Source: CAVUCH01 sp963739995
GTDB taxonomy: Bacteria; Acidobacteriota; Vicinamibacteria; Vicinamibacterales; JAENWD01
Assembly (NCBI GenBank): GCA_963739995.1
Contig: CAVUCH010000001.1
Span: forward strand, 1 to 64,000
DNA: 64,000 nucleotides
Reading direction: 5' to 3'
A program made the translations under genes and the position numbers. Positions 25,239-35,011 of the stretch are shown here, in pieces (position 1 is the stretch's first letter; every line of letters begins with the position of its first letter). Under the pieces are notes generated by a model. The model was not told the DNA's origin, made no database searches, and saw only the letters and a program-made list of their open reading frames with translations.

Positions 25239-26210
25239 TCAGAACAGTTCCGTGCGCCAGAGATCGTGCAGGTGCAGCACGCCCTCGACCACGCCTTCTG
25301 GCGTCGCGACGATGAGCGAGGTGATCTTTCGCTGCTCCATCACGTGCAGCGCCTGGGCGGCGAGCATCGACCGCTCGACCGTGACGGGGTGGCTCGTCAT
25401 CACGTCGGCCGCGAGCAACGACAGCACCGCCGGCGTGTCGCTCATCCGCCGACGGAGGTCGCCGTCCGTGACGATGCCCGCCAGGCGGCCGCCGCGCACA
25501 ACGCAGGTCATCCCCATGCCCTTACGGGACATCTCGTAGATCACCTCGTCCATCGGCGTCCCTGCGTCCACGACCGGCGCCAGCTCGCCGGCGTGCATCA
25601 GAGCTTCCACCCGCATCAACTTCTTGCCCAGTTTGCCGCCCGGGTGCAGGTTCGCGAAGTCCTCCTCGCGGAATCCCTTCTCGATCAGCAGCGTCATTGC
25701 GAGTGCATCCCCGAGGGCCAGAGCCGCCGTGGTGCTGGCAGTCGGCACGAGGTTCAGCGGGCACGCCTCCCCGCTCACATGGCAATCCAGCGTCAGATCG
25801 GAGGCGTCGGCCAGTGTGGACGTCGGCGATCCGGTCACGGCAATGAGGCGCGCCCCGATCCGGCGGATGGTCTCGAGCAGGCGCAGGACCTCTGCGGTCT
25901 CGCCGCTGTGCGACAGCGCAATCACGACATCGTCGCGGTGCACCATGCCGAGGTCCCCGTGAATGGCTTCGGCGGGGTGCAGGAAGAAGGCAGGCGTCCC
26001 GGTGCTCGACAAGGTGGCGGCAATCTTGCGGCAGATGATGCCCGACTTGCCCATCCCGGTGACGATCACGCGGCCTTTGCAGTCGCGCAGCATCACGACG
26101 GCCTGCGCGAAGCGCTCGTCGAGACGATCGATGAGCCCGAGAATGGCGTCGGCTTCCGTCCGCAGCACCTTCCGCGCGAGGGCGAGATCCGGCATCACGC
26201 TTCCTGACAT
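25239..26210 (-). CDS. kdsD: Arabinose-5-phosphate isomerase
   Basis: KdsD converts ribulose 5-phosphate to arabinose 5-phosphate, the first committed KDO precursor. The 323-residue protein has a SIS domain (residues about 35-170) with VTGMGKSGIICRKIAATLSS and the sugar-phosphate loop ALSHSGETAEV, then two CBS domains (about 195-320). ATG 26210 overlaps the kdsA stop (ATGA); a GTG one codon upstream is possible. Confidence 0.95.
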   Translation of the reverse strand: MSGSVMPDLALARKVLRTEADAILGLIDRLDERFAQAVVMLRDCKGRVIVTGMGKSGIICRKIAATLSSTGTPAFFLHPAEAIHGDLGMVHRDDVVIALSHSGETAEVLRLLETIRRIGARLIAVTGSPTSTLADASDLTLDCHVSGEACPLNLVPTASTTAALALGDALAMTLLIEKGFREEDFANLHPGGKLGKKLMRVEALMHAGELAPVVDAGTPMDEVIYEMSRKGMGMTCVVRGGRLAGIVTDGDLRRRMSDTPAVLSLLAADVMTSHPVTVERSMLAAQALHVMEQRKITSLIVATPEGVVEGVLHLHDLWRTELF

Positions 26211-27046
26211 CACGCGTCCTTCACGACCGCGTCGATCCGCGCGAGCCGGCGGAGCAGCGGTTCGAGGCGATCCAGCGCGATCGCGTTCTGCGCGTCGCTC
26301 ATGGCGCGCGCCGGTTCCTCGTGCACTTCGAGAAACACACCGTCCACGCCTGCGCCGACTCCGGCCGACGCGAGCGGCTCGATGTACTGGCCGAGTCCTG
26401 CGGTCACGCCGTCCCCGCCACCGGGCAGCTGGAGGCTATGCGTCACGTCGAAAATCACCGGCCACCCCAGCTCGCGCATCATCGGAAACGCGCGCATGTC
26501 CACGACGAGGTTGTTGTACCCGAACGAGAACCCGCGCTCGGTGACGAGCACCCGCATGTTGCCCGAGTCGGTCACCTTTCGGATCGCGTGCCGCACGTCC
26601 AAGGGACCGAGAAACTGCCCCTTCTTGATGTTCACCACGCACCCGGTGCGCGCCGCCGCGACGATCAGATCCGTCTGGCGGGACAGGAAGGCGGGGATCT
26701 GCAGCACGTCGACGCCGGCGGCGGCGGCGGCATCTGCGTGGGCCGGCTCGTGGATGTCCGTCAGCACCGGCACCCCCACCTCGCGCCGCACGCGTGCGAG
26801 CACGCCGAGGCCCACATCGAGTCCGGGCCCGCGGAAGGACGTGAGCGACGTGCGGTTGGCCTTGTCGTAGGACGCCTTGAAGATGTAGGGCACGCCGCAG
26901 CGCACCGCGATCGCTTGGATCGCGTGTCCGAGGCCAAGCGCGTGGGGTTCGCTCTCGATGACGCAGGGCCCGGCGATCAGAACGATTGGACGGCTGCCCC
27001 CAATGGTCAGCGTACCGATCTGGACCGCGTGCACGGCAGCGATCAT
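26210..27046 (-). CDS. kdsA: KDO-8-phosphate synthase
   Basis: KdsA condenses phosphoenolpyruvate with arabinose 5-phosphate. The 278-residue TIM barrel has LIAGPCVIES near residue 25, FKASYDKANRTS near 55, GVPVLTDIHE near 90, the KKGQFLGP segment near 140 and FDVTHSLQLPGG near 195, all KdsA hallmarks. ATG 27046 is chosen by homology; the open frame upstream runs antiparallel to nothing conserved. pyrG precedes it by 37 bases. Confidence 0.96.
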   Translation of the reverse strand: MIAAVHAVQIGTLTIGGSRPIVLIAGPCVIESEPHALGLGHAIQAIAVRCGVPYIFKASYDKANRTSLTSFRGPGLDVGLGVLARVRREVGVPVLTDIHEPAHADAAAAAGVDVLQIPAFLSRQTDLIVAAARTGCVVNIKKGQFLGPLDVRHAIRKVTDSGNMRVLVTERGFSFGYNNLVVDMRAFPMMRELGWPVIFDVTHSLQLPGGGDGVTAGLGQYIEPLASAGVGAGVDGVFLEVHEEPARAMSDAQNAIALDRLEPLLRRLARIDAVVKDA

Positions 27047-27083
27047 ACCCGATGGACCGGCTCGAGCCGGTTCCACGGCACGA

Positions 27084-28739
27084 TCAGGCGGCGGATCCAG
27101 CAGCCGCTGTCGTGGCCACTCCGGCATGCTTCTGCGCATGGCTGGCGGCGACGAAGCTGGCGAACAGGGGGTGCGGCCGCAGCGGCTTGGATTTGAACTC
27201 CGGGTGGAACTGCACGGCGATGTACCACGGGTGGCCGGGCAGCTCCACGATCTCGACGAATTTCCCGTCAGGGGACCGGCCGGAGATGAGCAGGCCCTGC
27301 TCGGTGAGCGCGCGCTCGTACAGGCAGTTGAACTCGTACCGGTGCCGGTGCCGCTCGTGAATGGGGCTCGTCCCGTAGATGCGGTGCGCGAGCGATCCGG
27401 CCTGCAGCTCGCACTCGTATGATCCAAGCCGCATCGTGCCGCCCAGATCGTCCACGCCGAGCAGGTCGCGCAGCTTGTAGATCACGTTGTGCGGCGTGTC
27501 CGGCGCACACTCGGTGGAGTCGGCGTCGCTCAGCCCGCAGACGTTGCGCGCGTACTCGACCGCCGCCCACTGGAAGCCGTAGCAGATCCCGAAGTAGGGG
27601 ACGCCGCGCGACCGAGCGATCTCGGCGGCCCGCATCATGCCGCGCGTCCCGCGGTTCCCGAACCCTCCCGGCACCAGGATGCCGTTCGCCCCCTCGAGCA
27701 GGCGCTCGCCGCCAGGCTCCTCGAGCGCCTCGGCCTCGACCCAGTGGATGTTCACCTTGACGCCGTGACCGAAGCCTCCGTGGTAGAGCGCCTCGTTCAG
27801 GCTCTTGTACGAGTCCTCGTAGCCGACGTACTTGCCGACCACATGGATCGTCAGCTCACCTTTCGGGTGGCGGATGCTGTCGACGAGCTGCTCCCAGCGT
27901 TCCATCCGGCGCTCGGACGGCGGCAGCTGCAGCAGTTTGAGGATGATCCGGTCGATCCCTTCTTCCGCGAGCGCCAGCGGCACCTCGTAGATCGTGTCGA
28001 CGTCGCGTGCCGTGATTACGGCCTCCTCATCGACGTCGCAGAACAGGGCAATCTTCTTCTTCACGTCCCTGGCCAGCACGCGATCCGTGCGGCACATCAA
28101 AATGTCGGGCTGGATGCCGATGGAGCGCAGGTCGCGCACGCTGTGCTGCGTGGGCTTGGTCTTCAGCTCGCCCGCGGTCCCGATCCAGGGGACGAGCGTC
28201 AGATGGATATAGAGCGTCCGATCGCGTCCGACGTCCTGCCGGAACTGCCGGATCGCCTCGAGGAACGGGAGGCTCTCGATGTCGCCGACCGTGCCGCCGA
28301 TTTCCACGATGACGAAATCCACGTCCTTCGCGACGCCGCGAATGCTGTCCTTGATCTCGTTGGTGATGTGCGGGATCACCTGCACGGTGCGGCCCAGGTA
28401 CTCGCCGCGGCGCTCCTTCTGGATCACCGACTGGTAGATCTTGCCCGTCGTCCAGTTGTTGTTCCGCGTGGTCACCATGTTCGTGAAACGCTCGTAGTGC
28501 CCGAGATCGAGGTCGGTCTCGGCTCCGTCGTCCGTGACGAACACCTCGCCGTGCTGATACGGGCTCATCGTGCCCGGATCGACGTTGATGTAGGGGTCGA
28601 ACTTCTGCATCGTCACGCGATAGCCGTGGCCTTCGAGCAGTGCGCCGATGGATGCGGCAGCCAGGCCCTTGCCGAGTGACGACACGACGCCGCCGGTGAC
28701 GAAGATGTACTTGATGGCCGTGGAGTCGTGGGTGTTCAT
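27084..28739 (-). CDS. pyrG: CTP synthase
   Basis: PyrG aminates UTP to CTP using glutamine. The 551-residue product has the synthetase domain (IFVTGGVVSSLGKG near residue 10, HGEVFVTDDGAETDLDLGHYERF near 65) and a C-terminal glutamine amidotransferase with FGICYGFQ (nucleophile Cys, near 378) and a His-Glu pair near FHPEF at 518. It lies between kdsB and kdsA. KdsB consumes CTP to make CMP-KDO, so grouping the two is metabolically sensible and common in bacteria. Confidence 0.97.
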   Translation of the reverse strand: MNTHDSTAIKYIFVTGGVVSSLGKGLAAASIGALLEGHGYRVTMQKFDPYINVDPGTMSPYQHGEVFVTDDGAETDLDLGHYERFTNMVTTRNNNWTTGKIYQSVIQKERRGEYLGRTVQVIPHITNEIKDSIRGVAKDVDFVIVEIGGTVGDIESLPFLEAIRQFRQDVGRDRTLYIHLTLVPWIGTAGELKTKPTQHSVRDLRSIGIQPDILMCRTDRVLARDVKKKIALFCDVDEEAVITARDVDTIYEVPLALAEEGIDRIILKLLQLPPSERRMERWEQLVDSIRHPKGELTIHVVGKYVGYEDSYKSLNEALYHGGFGHGVKVNIHWVEAEALEEPGGERLLEGANGILVPGGFGNRGTRGMMRAAEIARSRGVPYFGICYGFQWAAVEYARNVCGLSDADSTECAPDTPHNVIYKLRDLLGVDDLGGTMRLGSYECELQAGSLAHRIYGTSPIHERHRHRYEFNCLYERALTEQGLLISGRSPDGKFVEIVELPGHPWYIAVQFHPEFKSKPLRPHPLFASFVAASHAQKHAGVATTAAAGSAA

Positions 28740-28786
28740 CGGCAGTATCCGCCCTGCGGTAATCGAGCGCTTTGGCGCGTGTCCAG

Positions 28787-29587
28787 TCAGCGCGCGGTCA
28801 CCGGAACGTCGTCGCGTTCCAGTACGGCGCGCACCCGATCCAGGTCGTCCGGCGTATCCACACCTATCGAGTCGAACCGCGTTTGGACGGCCAGCACCCG
28901 ATAGCCATGCTCGAGCGCCCGCAGCTGCTCGAGCAGCTCCATCTGTTCCAGCGGCGTCGGCGGCAGCGCGGCGAGAGTCAACAGGAACTCGCGGCGGTAC
29001 ACGTAGAGGCCGATGTGCTTGAACGCGCCCGCAGTGACCGCTGCGCTGGCATCACGGCGCCCGGGGATCACCGCACGCGAGAAGTACAGGGCTCGATCGT
29101 GGCAGTCGACGACGACCTTCACCACGTGCGGACTCGCGAGCTCCGCCGGATCGTCGATGGCGCGCCGCAAGGTGCTCATAGGGAGCTCCGCGTCCGCGGC
29201 GAACGGTGCGACCGCCTCGTCAATCATCTGCGGATCGATCAACGGCTCGTCACCCTGGACGTTCACGACGAGGTCGCACGTGAGCGACTCGGCGACTTCC
29301 GCCAGCCGCTCGGTTCCCGTGCTGTGGTCTGCCCGCGTCATTCGCAGCTCGCCGCCAAACGCCTTTACGGCATCAGCGACGCGCTGGTCGTCAGTGGCAA
29401 CGATGACAGACTGCACGGCCCGTGACGCTGCGGCCCTACGATAGACGTGCTCGATCATCGTACGGCCCGCAATTCGTGCCAGCGGCTTCCCGGGGAAGCG
29501 CGAGGATGCGTAGCGCGCTGGGATGACAACGATGCTGCGGGGAAAGGCGGTGCGGGAAGTCTCGTCGGACGCAACGGCGACGGGCAC
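28787..29587 (-). CDS. kdsB: CMP-KDO synthetase
   Basis: KdsB activates KDO with CTP before it is added to lipid A. The 266-residue nucleotidyltransferase has VVIPARYASSRFPGKPLA near residue 20, the VNVQGDEPLIDP Mg/CTP motif near 105 and IGLYVYRREFL near 195. GTG 29587 is the only early start. A TATGAT -10-like box lies only five bases upstream (29598-29593), so the mRNA may be leaderless. First gene of the KDO block. Confidence 0.95.
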   Translation of the reverse strand: MPVAVASDETSRTAFPRSIVVIPARYASSRFPGKPLARIAGRTMIEHVYRRAAASRAVQSVIVATDDQRVADAVKAFGGELRMTRADHSTGTERLAEVAESLTCDLVVNVQGDEPLIDPQMIDEAVAPFAADAELPMSTLRRAIDDPAELASPHVVKVVVDCHDRALYFSRAVIPGRRDASAAVTAGAFKHIGLYVYRREFLLTLAALPPTPLEQMELLEQLRALEHGYRVLAVQTRFDSIGVDTPDDLDRVRAVLERDDVPVTAR

Positions 29588-29692
29588 GTTGAATCATAGC
29601 ACGACGCCCCCGTGTGCGCCGCCGCAGCCGGCGGTTGGCAGCGGCCCGCGCTGGTTACCCGTCGGCGCCGGTGTTACGATGGCGCTGTTCCG

Positions 29693-30259
29693 ATGGCCAC
29701 GGTGCGTGTACTCCTGATTGTTGGCGCGGTGGGCGGTCTGACGGCGTGGGCCGTCGCTCAAGGGTCCGTGCCGGCGGGCGCCCCGACGGACGCGTCCTCA
29801 GTCCGGACGGACCTCCCACGGGAGCCGGCGGGCCGCACGGGTGTTACCACGGCAAACGAACCCGGCTTCGAGGTCGGAATCAGCCGGCTGGGCACCGGGC
29901 TCGCGATGATGCCGTCTCCTGCCACCTCGGGGCGGAATCCCTTCCGGTTCGGCGCCGACCGGTCCGTCCGCCACCTTCCGTCGGACGCGCAACAGCGCGC
30001 GGCGCTCGTGGGGACCGAAGGCACCGACCCCTCCCCGATTGCGCCGGACCGTCCGCCGATGCAGTTGGTCGGGGTGGCAGCCGAAGAGGGCGACGAGGTG
30101 GTCGTCCGAACGGCTGTGATCGCAACGCCCCGCCAGTTGTACCTGGTACGGGAGGGCGAACAGTTTGCGCTCCGCTTCCAGGTGCTGCGGATCGGCAGCG
30201 ATGTCGTGGAGCTTCGCGATCTCGCTGCTGACGACACGTTCCAGCTCGCACTCCGCTGA
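29693..30259 (+). CDS. Exported PilP/GspC-like protein, orphan
   Basis: The 188-residue product begins with a signal peptide (VLLIVGAVGGLTAWAVAQ). A low-complexity middle with GRNPFRFG is followed by a small C-terminal beta domain (MQLVGVAAEEGDEVVVRTAVI, then LYLVREGEQFALRFQVLRIGSDVVELRD). The layout, with an xNPFxFG motif and then a homology-region-like barrel, resembles PilP and GspC, which connect inner-membrane platforms to secretins. No secretion genes adjoin it. The family link is my inference from pattern only. Confidence 0.6.
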   Translation: MATVRVLLIVGAVGGLTAWAVAQGSVPAGAPTDASSVRTDLPREPAGRTGVTTANEPGFEVGISRLGTGLAMMPSPATSGRNPFRFGADRSVRHLPSDAQQRAALVGTEGTDPSPIAPDRPPMQLVGVAAEEGDEVVVRTAVIATPRQLYLVREGEQFALRFQVLRIGSDVVELRDLAADDTFQLALR

Positions 30260-30284
30260 CGCCGATTCCGTCGCGAGCGGGCAG

Positions 30285-31871
30285 TCACAGCCGCATGACT
30301 TCGGCGGACTGCACGGCGGGGATCTTCCTGAGCTCCGCGAGTACCTCTCCCGTCAGTGCCGCTCCGCCGACATCATCCACCCCCACTACGCCAATGGCAC
30401 CTTCGGCGCTGCGCCCCAGGGCGAAGTTCGCGATGTTGATGCCGTGCCGTCCGAGCACGGTGCCGACCGCGCCGATTACGCCGGGTCGATCGTCGTTCTT
30501 GATTAGCACCTGCGTGCCTTCCAGCGGGGCATCGACCGGCACCCCGTCCACCAGGACGAGCCGCGGTCCTCCGTGCTCGACCACCGTGCCTTCCACCCAC
30601 CGCTGACCGGCGTTGGTGTGCACCTGGACCGACAGGAGCGAGGTGTAGTTCCGCGCGCGCGAGCTGTGCGACTCCACGAGTTCGATGCCCCGCTCTGCGG
30701 CAACGGCCTTCGCGTTGATCAGCGTCACGCCGCTCGAGAGGTATCGCTTGAACAGACCCACGAGAACCGCGCCCGCGATGAGGTCGTTCCTGCCGTTCGC
30801 CAGCCCGCCGTAATACCGGACGCCCACGCTGCCGATATGCGCGTCGCCCATCTGCGACACGAGGGAGCCGAGGCGCTCGGCCAGCCTCACGTACGGCTGG
30901 AGCCGCACGAACTCCTCGGCCGGCATCGACGGAAAGTTCACCGCGTTGCGGATGATGCCGTCCGCGAGGAAATCACGCACGGCCTCGGCGGTTTCCACCC
31001 CCACCATCTCCTGCGCCTCGCCGGTGGATGCGGCGATGTGCGGGGTGGCGATGACGTTCGGCAGGCGGGCCAGGGTCCAGTCGGCGGGAGGTTCTTGCAC
31101 GAAGACGTCCAGCGCCGCGCCGCCGACCTGGCCGCTCTTCAGCGCCTCGATGAGCGCGGCATCGTCGATCAGCTCGCCGCGCGCGGTGTTCACGATGCGA
31201 ATGCCGCGCTTGCAGCGCGCCAGCCGGTCCGCGTTCATGATGTGCCGGGTCGCGGGCGTGACCGGCAGGTGCAGCGTGAGGTAATCGGCCGCCGCGCAGA
31301 CCTCGTCGAGCGTGCCGAGCCGCGCGCCGTACTGAGCGGCCACCGGCGCAGAGATGTACGGGTCGTGCGCCATGATCTGCATCTCGAACGCACGCGCCCG
31401 CTGCGCGACTTCCTGCCCGATGCGCCCGAGGCCCACGATCCCCAGCGTCTTGCCGCGCACTTCGCTGCCTGTGAACTTCTTCTTCTCCCACTTCTGCCCC
31501 TTCATGGCGGCATCCGCCGCGGGGATTGGCCGGGCGAGCGCGAGGATGAAGGCCATCGCCAGCTCCGCAACGCTGATGCTGTTGGCGCCGGGCGCGTTCA
31601 TCACGACGATGCCGCGCGCCGTCGCCGCCTCGAGGTCCACGTTGTCCACGCCGGTGCCCGCCCGGGCGATGACCCGCAGGTGCGGTGCGGCCGCGATGAG
31701 GTCCCGCGTCACCTTCGTCGCACTGCGCACGATAAGCGCGTCGGCGTCTGCGAGCGCGTCGAGGATTTCGGGCGCGGGACGGGCGGCACGTGCGTCGACG
31801 ACCCATCCCGGCACGGCGCGCAGCAGGTCGGCGGCAGACGCAGGCAGATCATCGGCAATGACGATTTTCAT
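30285..31871 (-). CDS. serA: D-3-phosphoglycerate dehydrogenase
   Basis: SerA oxidises 3-phosphoglycerate to 3-phosphohydroxypyruvate, the first step of serine synthesis. The 528-residue protein has the split substrate domain, the NAD loop LGIVGLGRIGQEVAQRA near residue 145, the catalytic Arg (VNTARGELIDDAAL), Glu and His (VIATPHIAASTGEAQ), an intervening ASB domain and a C-terminal ACT domain (LIKNDDRPGVIGAVGTVLG) for serine feedback. It is the long, type-1 form. ATG 31871. Confidence 0.96.
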   Translation of the reverse strand: MKIVIADDLPASAADLLRAVPGWVVDARAARPAPEILDALADADALIVRSATKVTRDLIAAAPHLRVIARAGTGVDNVDLEAATARGIVVMNAPGANSISVAELAMAFILALARPIPAADAAMKGQKWEKKKFTGSEVRGKTLGIVGLGRIGQEVAQRARAFEMQIMAHDPYISAPVAAQYGARLGTLDEVCAAADYLTLHLPVTPATRHIMNADRLARCKRGIRIVNTARGELIDDAALIEALKSGQVGGAALDVFVQEPPADWTLARLPNVIATPHIAASTGEAQEMVGVETAEAVRDFLADGIIRNAVNFPSMPAEEFVRLQPYVRLAERLGSLVSQMGDAHIGSVGVRYYGGLANGRNDLIAGAVLVGLFKRYLSSGVTLINAKAVAAERGIELVESHSSRARNYTSLLSVQVHTNAGQRWVEGTVVEHGGPRLVLVDGVPVDAPLEGTQVLIKNDDRPGVIGAVGTVLGRHGINIANFALGRSAEGAIGVVGVDDVGGAALTGEVLAELRKIPAVQSAEVMRL

Positions 31872-31982
31872 GATGGCAGTCCGATCTGGAGAATGAATGT
31901 CCTGGTAGGCGAGCTCGACATGCGCGCCGGCAGAGCGGCGGCCTGCGGCGCCGCGCCGGACGGCGGCGTGCAGTGGTTAGAG

Positions 31983-31988
31983 TATACT
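31983..31988 (+). promoter_or_regulatory. Candidate -10 box for icd-mdh
   Basis: TATACT lies about 195 bases upstream of icd. No convincing -35 is seen. If used, the DnaA-box-like cluster would fall in the icd leader. Confidence 0.3.
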
Positions 31989-32056
31989 CGCCGACGAACG
32001 CACCACGGTGGTGCAAACCGCTTTTCAGCTCGATTTGATGCGGCCTCGTGCGCAGC

Positions 32057-32101
32057 TTCCACAGGTTTTTCCACAGGCTTATCCACAGCTGCTGTGCACA
32101 A
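32057..32101. promoter_or_regulatory. Cluster of DnaA-box-like 9-mers
   Basis: TTATCCACA (32079-32087) is a perfect consensus DnaA box. TTTTCCACA (32067-32075) and a partial TTCCACA (32057-32063) precede it with the CCACA cores exactly 12 bases apart. TTGTGCACA follows on the opposite strand (32093-32101). The cluster fills the otherwise gene-free 310-base gap between divergent serA and icd. No dnaA or dnaN gene is nearby, so an origin is not implied. Confidence 0.6.
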
Positions 32102-32181
32102 CCGGTCACGCACGGCGGGGACGTGACCTAACACCGCGGCTCCATCATGCGGCGTGCACGCACGCCCGCCGGGACATGCTT

Positions 32182-33431
<1,250 letters not shown>

Positions 33432-33435
<4 letters not shown>

Positions 33436-34358
33436 ACCGGAAGGTCACCGTCGTCGGCGGAGCGGGCAACGTCGGGGCCACCGTGGCGCGCGCGATCGCG
33501 AACCGGGAACTGGCCGACGTGGTGGTCATCGACATCGCCGAAACGAAGGCCCAGGGCATTGCGCTCGACATCCTGCAGGCCTGTCCGATCGAGGGATCCG
33601 ACGCGCGCCTGATCGGCGGCAACCGCTTCGAAGACAGCGCCGACTCCGACGTCGTCGTGATCACGTCCGGGGTGCCGCGCAAGCCCGGCATGAGCCGCGA
33701 CGACCTGCTGCAGGTGAACTACAACATCATGAAGGATGTCACCGAGCAGATCGTGAAGCACTCGCCAAACTGCATCATCGTGCCCGTCGCCAATCCCCTC
33801 GACGCCATGTGTCAGGCGGTGTACCGGTTGAGCGGCTTCCCGCGGGAGCGGGTCATCGGCATGGCCGGGGTGCTCGACTCCGCGCGCATGCGGACGTTCA
33901 TCGCGCAGGCGCTCGATGTCTCAGTGGAGAACGTCCACGCCTTCGTGCTCGGCGGCCACGGCGACACGATGGTGCCGCTGCCCCGCTACTCGACGGTGGC
34001 GGGCGTGCCCGTCACCGAACTGCTCCCGGCCGATCAGATCGCGGCGATCGTGAAGCGGACCGCAGAAGGCGGCGCGGAGATCACAAAGCTGGTGGGCACC
34101 AGTGCGTGGTACGCCCCGGGACTCGCAGCCGCCGAAATGGTGGAGGTGATCCTGAAGGACAAGAAGAAGATCCTGCCGTGTTCGGTCTTCCTGCAGGGCG
34201 AGTACGGTGTGCGGGACCTCTTCGTGGGAGTGCCGGTGAAGCTCGGCGCGCGCGGTGTCGAGCAGATCATGCAGTACACGCTGACGGCGGACGAAACGGC
34301 CGCCCTCCACAAGTCGGCCGCTGCCGTGAAGGAACTCACCGACACGATCAAGGTGTAG
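33432..34358 (+). CDS. mdh: Malate dehydrogenase
   Basis: Mdh interconverts malate and oxaloacetate. The 308-residue LDH-like protein has GGAGNVGATVARAI near residue 7, ITSGVPRKPGMSRDDLL near 78 (the Arg-rich specificity loop), VANPLDAMC near 120, the catalytic FVLGGHGDTMVPL near 170 and GTSAWYAPG near 222. ATG 33432 overlaps the icd stop, so icd and mdh form a two-gene TCA operon. Confidence 0.96.
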
Positions 34359-34359
34359 C

Positions 34360-34405
34360 GGAGGCTCACAGGGAGATTCAGGCTGGGATCTTCCTGTGAG
34401 CCTCC
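34360..34405. terminator. Bidirectional hairpin between mdh and the DUF2911 gene
   Basis: GGAGGCTCACAGG (34360-34372) pairs perfectly with CCTGTGAGCCTCC (34393-34405). The stem begins two bases after the mdh stop and ends just before the stop of the convergent DUF2911 gene. There is no clear U-run, but position and stability fit a shared terminator. Confidence 0.7.
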
Positions 34406-34412
34406 CGGGCCC

Positions 34413-34943
34413 TTACTTCCTTACCGTAATCGGAGCCGTCAGCTCCGTGTTCTCCCAGGCGATTTTCAGCAAGCCGCCCCCGGCGGGGTTCTTGTCGATG
34501 CTGATCGTCAGCTGCTCGACCGGCGCCGGGGTCGCGTTCTTCTTGAGCGGGACCCGCCCGAGATCCTGTTTCTGGTCGTATTCCGTACCCCACTGGCCCG
34601 TCTGCTTGTTCACGATCAACTGCCAGTCGGTCTGGCCCGGCAACGTGTAGAGCGTGTACTTGCCCGCCGGCACAATCGTGCCGCCGATCTGCAGCTCCTT
34701 GTCGGTCGTCAGCGTCGTTGCCTCATCAGCGCCTGTTCGCCAGACCTTCCCGTACGGCACCAGCTCGCCCATGACCTTCCGGCCTTTCATCGAGGGACGC
34801 CCGTACTCGACGGTGATCGTGGCGCCGTCAATCGTGGCCTTCGCGGTCTCGTGCGGGCTCTTGCGCTCGCCCTGCGCCTGCGCAACGGTCGCGACGCAGG
34901 CCGCCACGGCCGTCAGGGTCGTTATCGTTTTCCAGATACGCAT
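34413..34943 (-). CDS. DUF2911 exported protein
   Basis: The 176-residue product has a signal peptide (about residues 1-24, ending VAQAQG) and a single domain with SPHETAKATIDGATITVEYG, RPSMKGRKVMGELVPYGKVWRTGADEA and IVPAGKYTLYTLPG. This pattern is the DUF2911 family, frequent in Acidobacteriota and Bacteroidota and of unknown function, probably periplasmic. ATG 34943 is selected because GGAGG lies eight bases upstream; an ATG five codons earlier overlaps that site. Confidence 0.88.
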   Translation of the reverse strand: MRIWKTITTLTAVAACVATVAQAQGERKSPHETAKATIDGATITVEYGRPSMKGRKVMGELVPYGKVWRTGADEATTLTTDKELQIGGTIVPAGKYTLYTLPGQTDWQLIVNKQTGQWGTEYDQKQDLGRVPLKKNATPAPVEQLTISIDKNPAGGGLLKIAWENTELTAPITVRK

Positions 34944-35011
34944 GGTGTTTTCCTCCATCGATGGGAAATGGGTCCGGGGATCTCGACGTGCGCGTCGGTT
35001 CCACGACTCTC

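Noticed and set aside
27489..28679. A 396-codon plus-strand frame opposite pyrG, and a similar 507-codon frame at 20177-21700 opposite the permease
   Set aside because: Both mirror strong genes on the other strand and lack any motif.
32057..32101. Chromosomal replication origin
   Set aside because: There is no dnaA, dnaN, gyrB or AT-rich unwinding region nearby; the cluster is kept only as DnaA-box-like sites.
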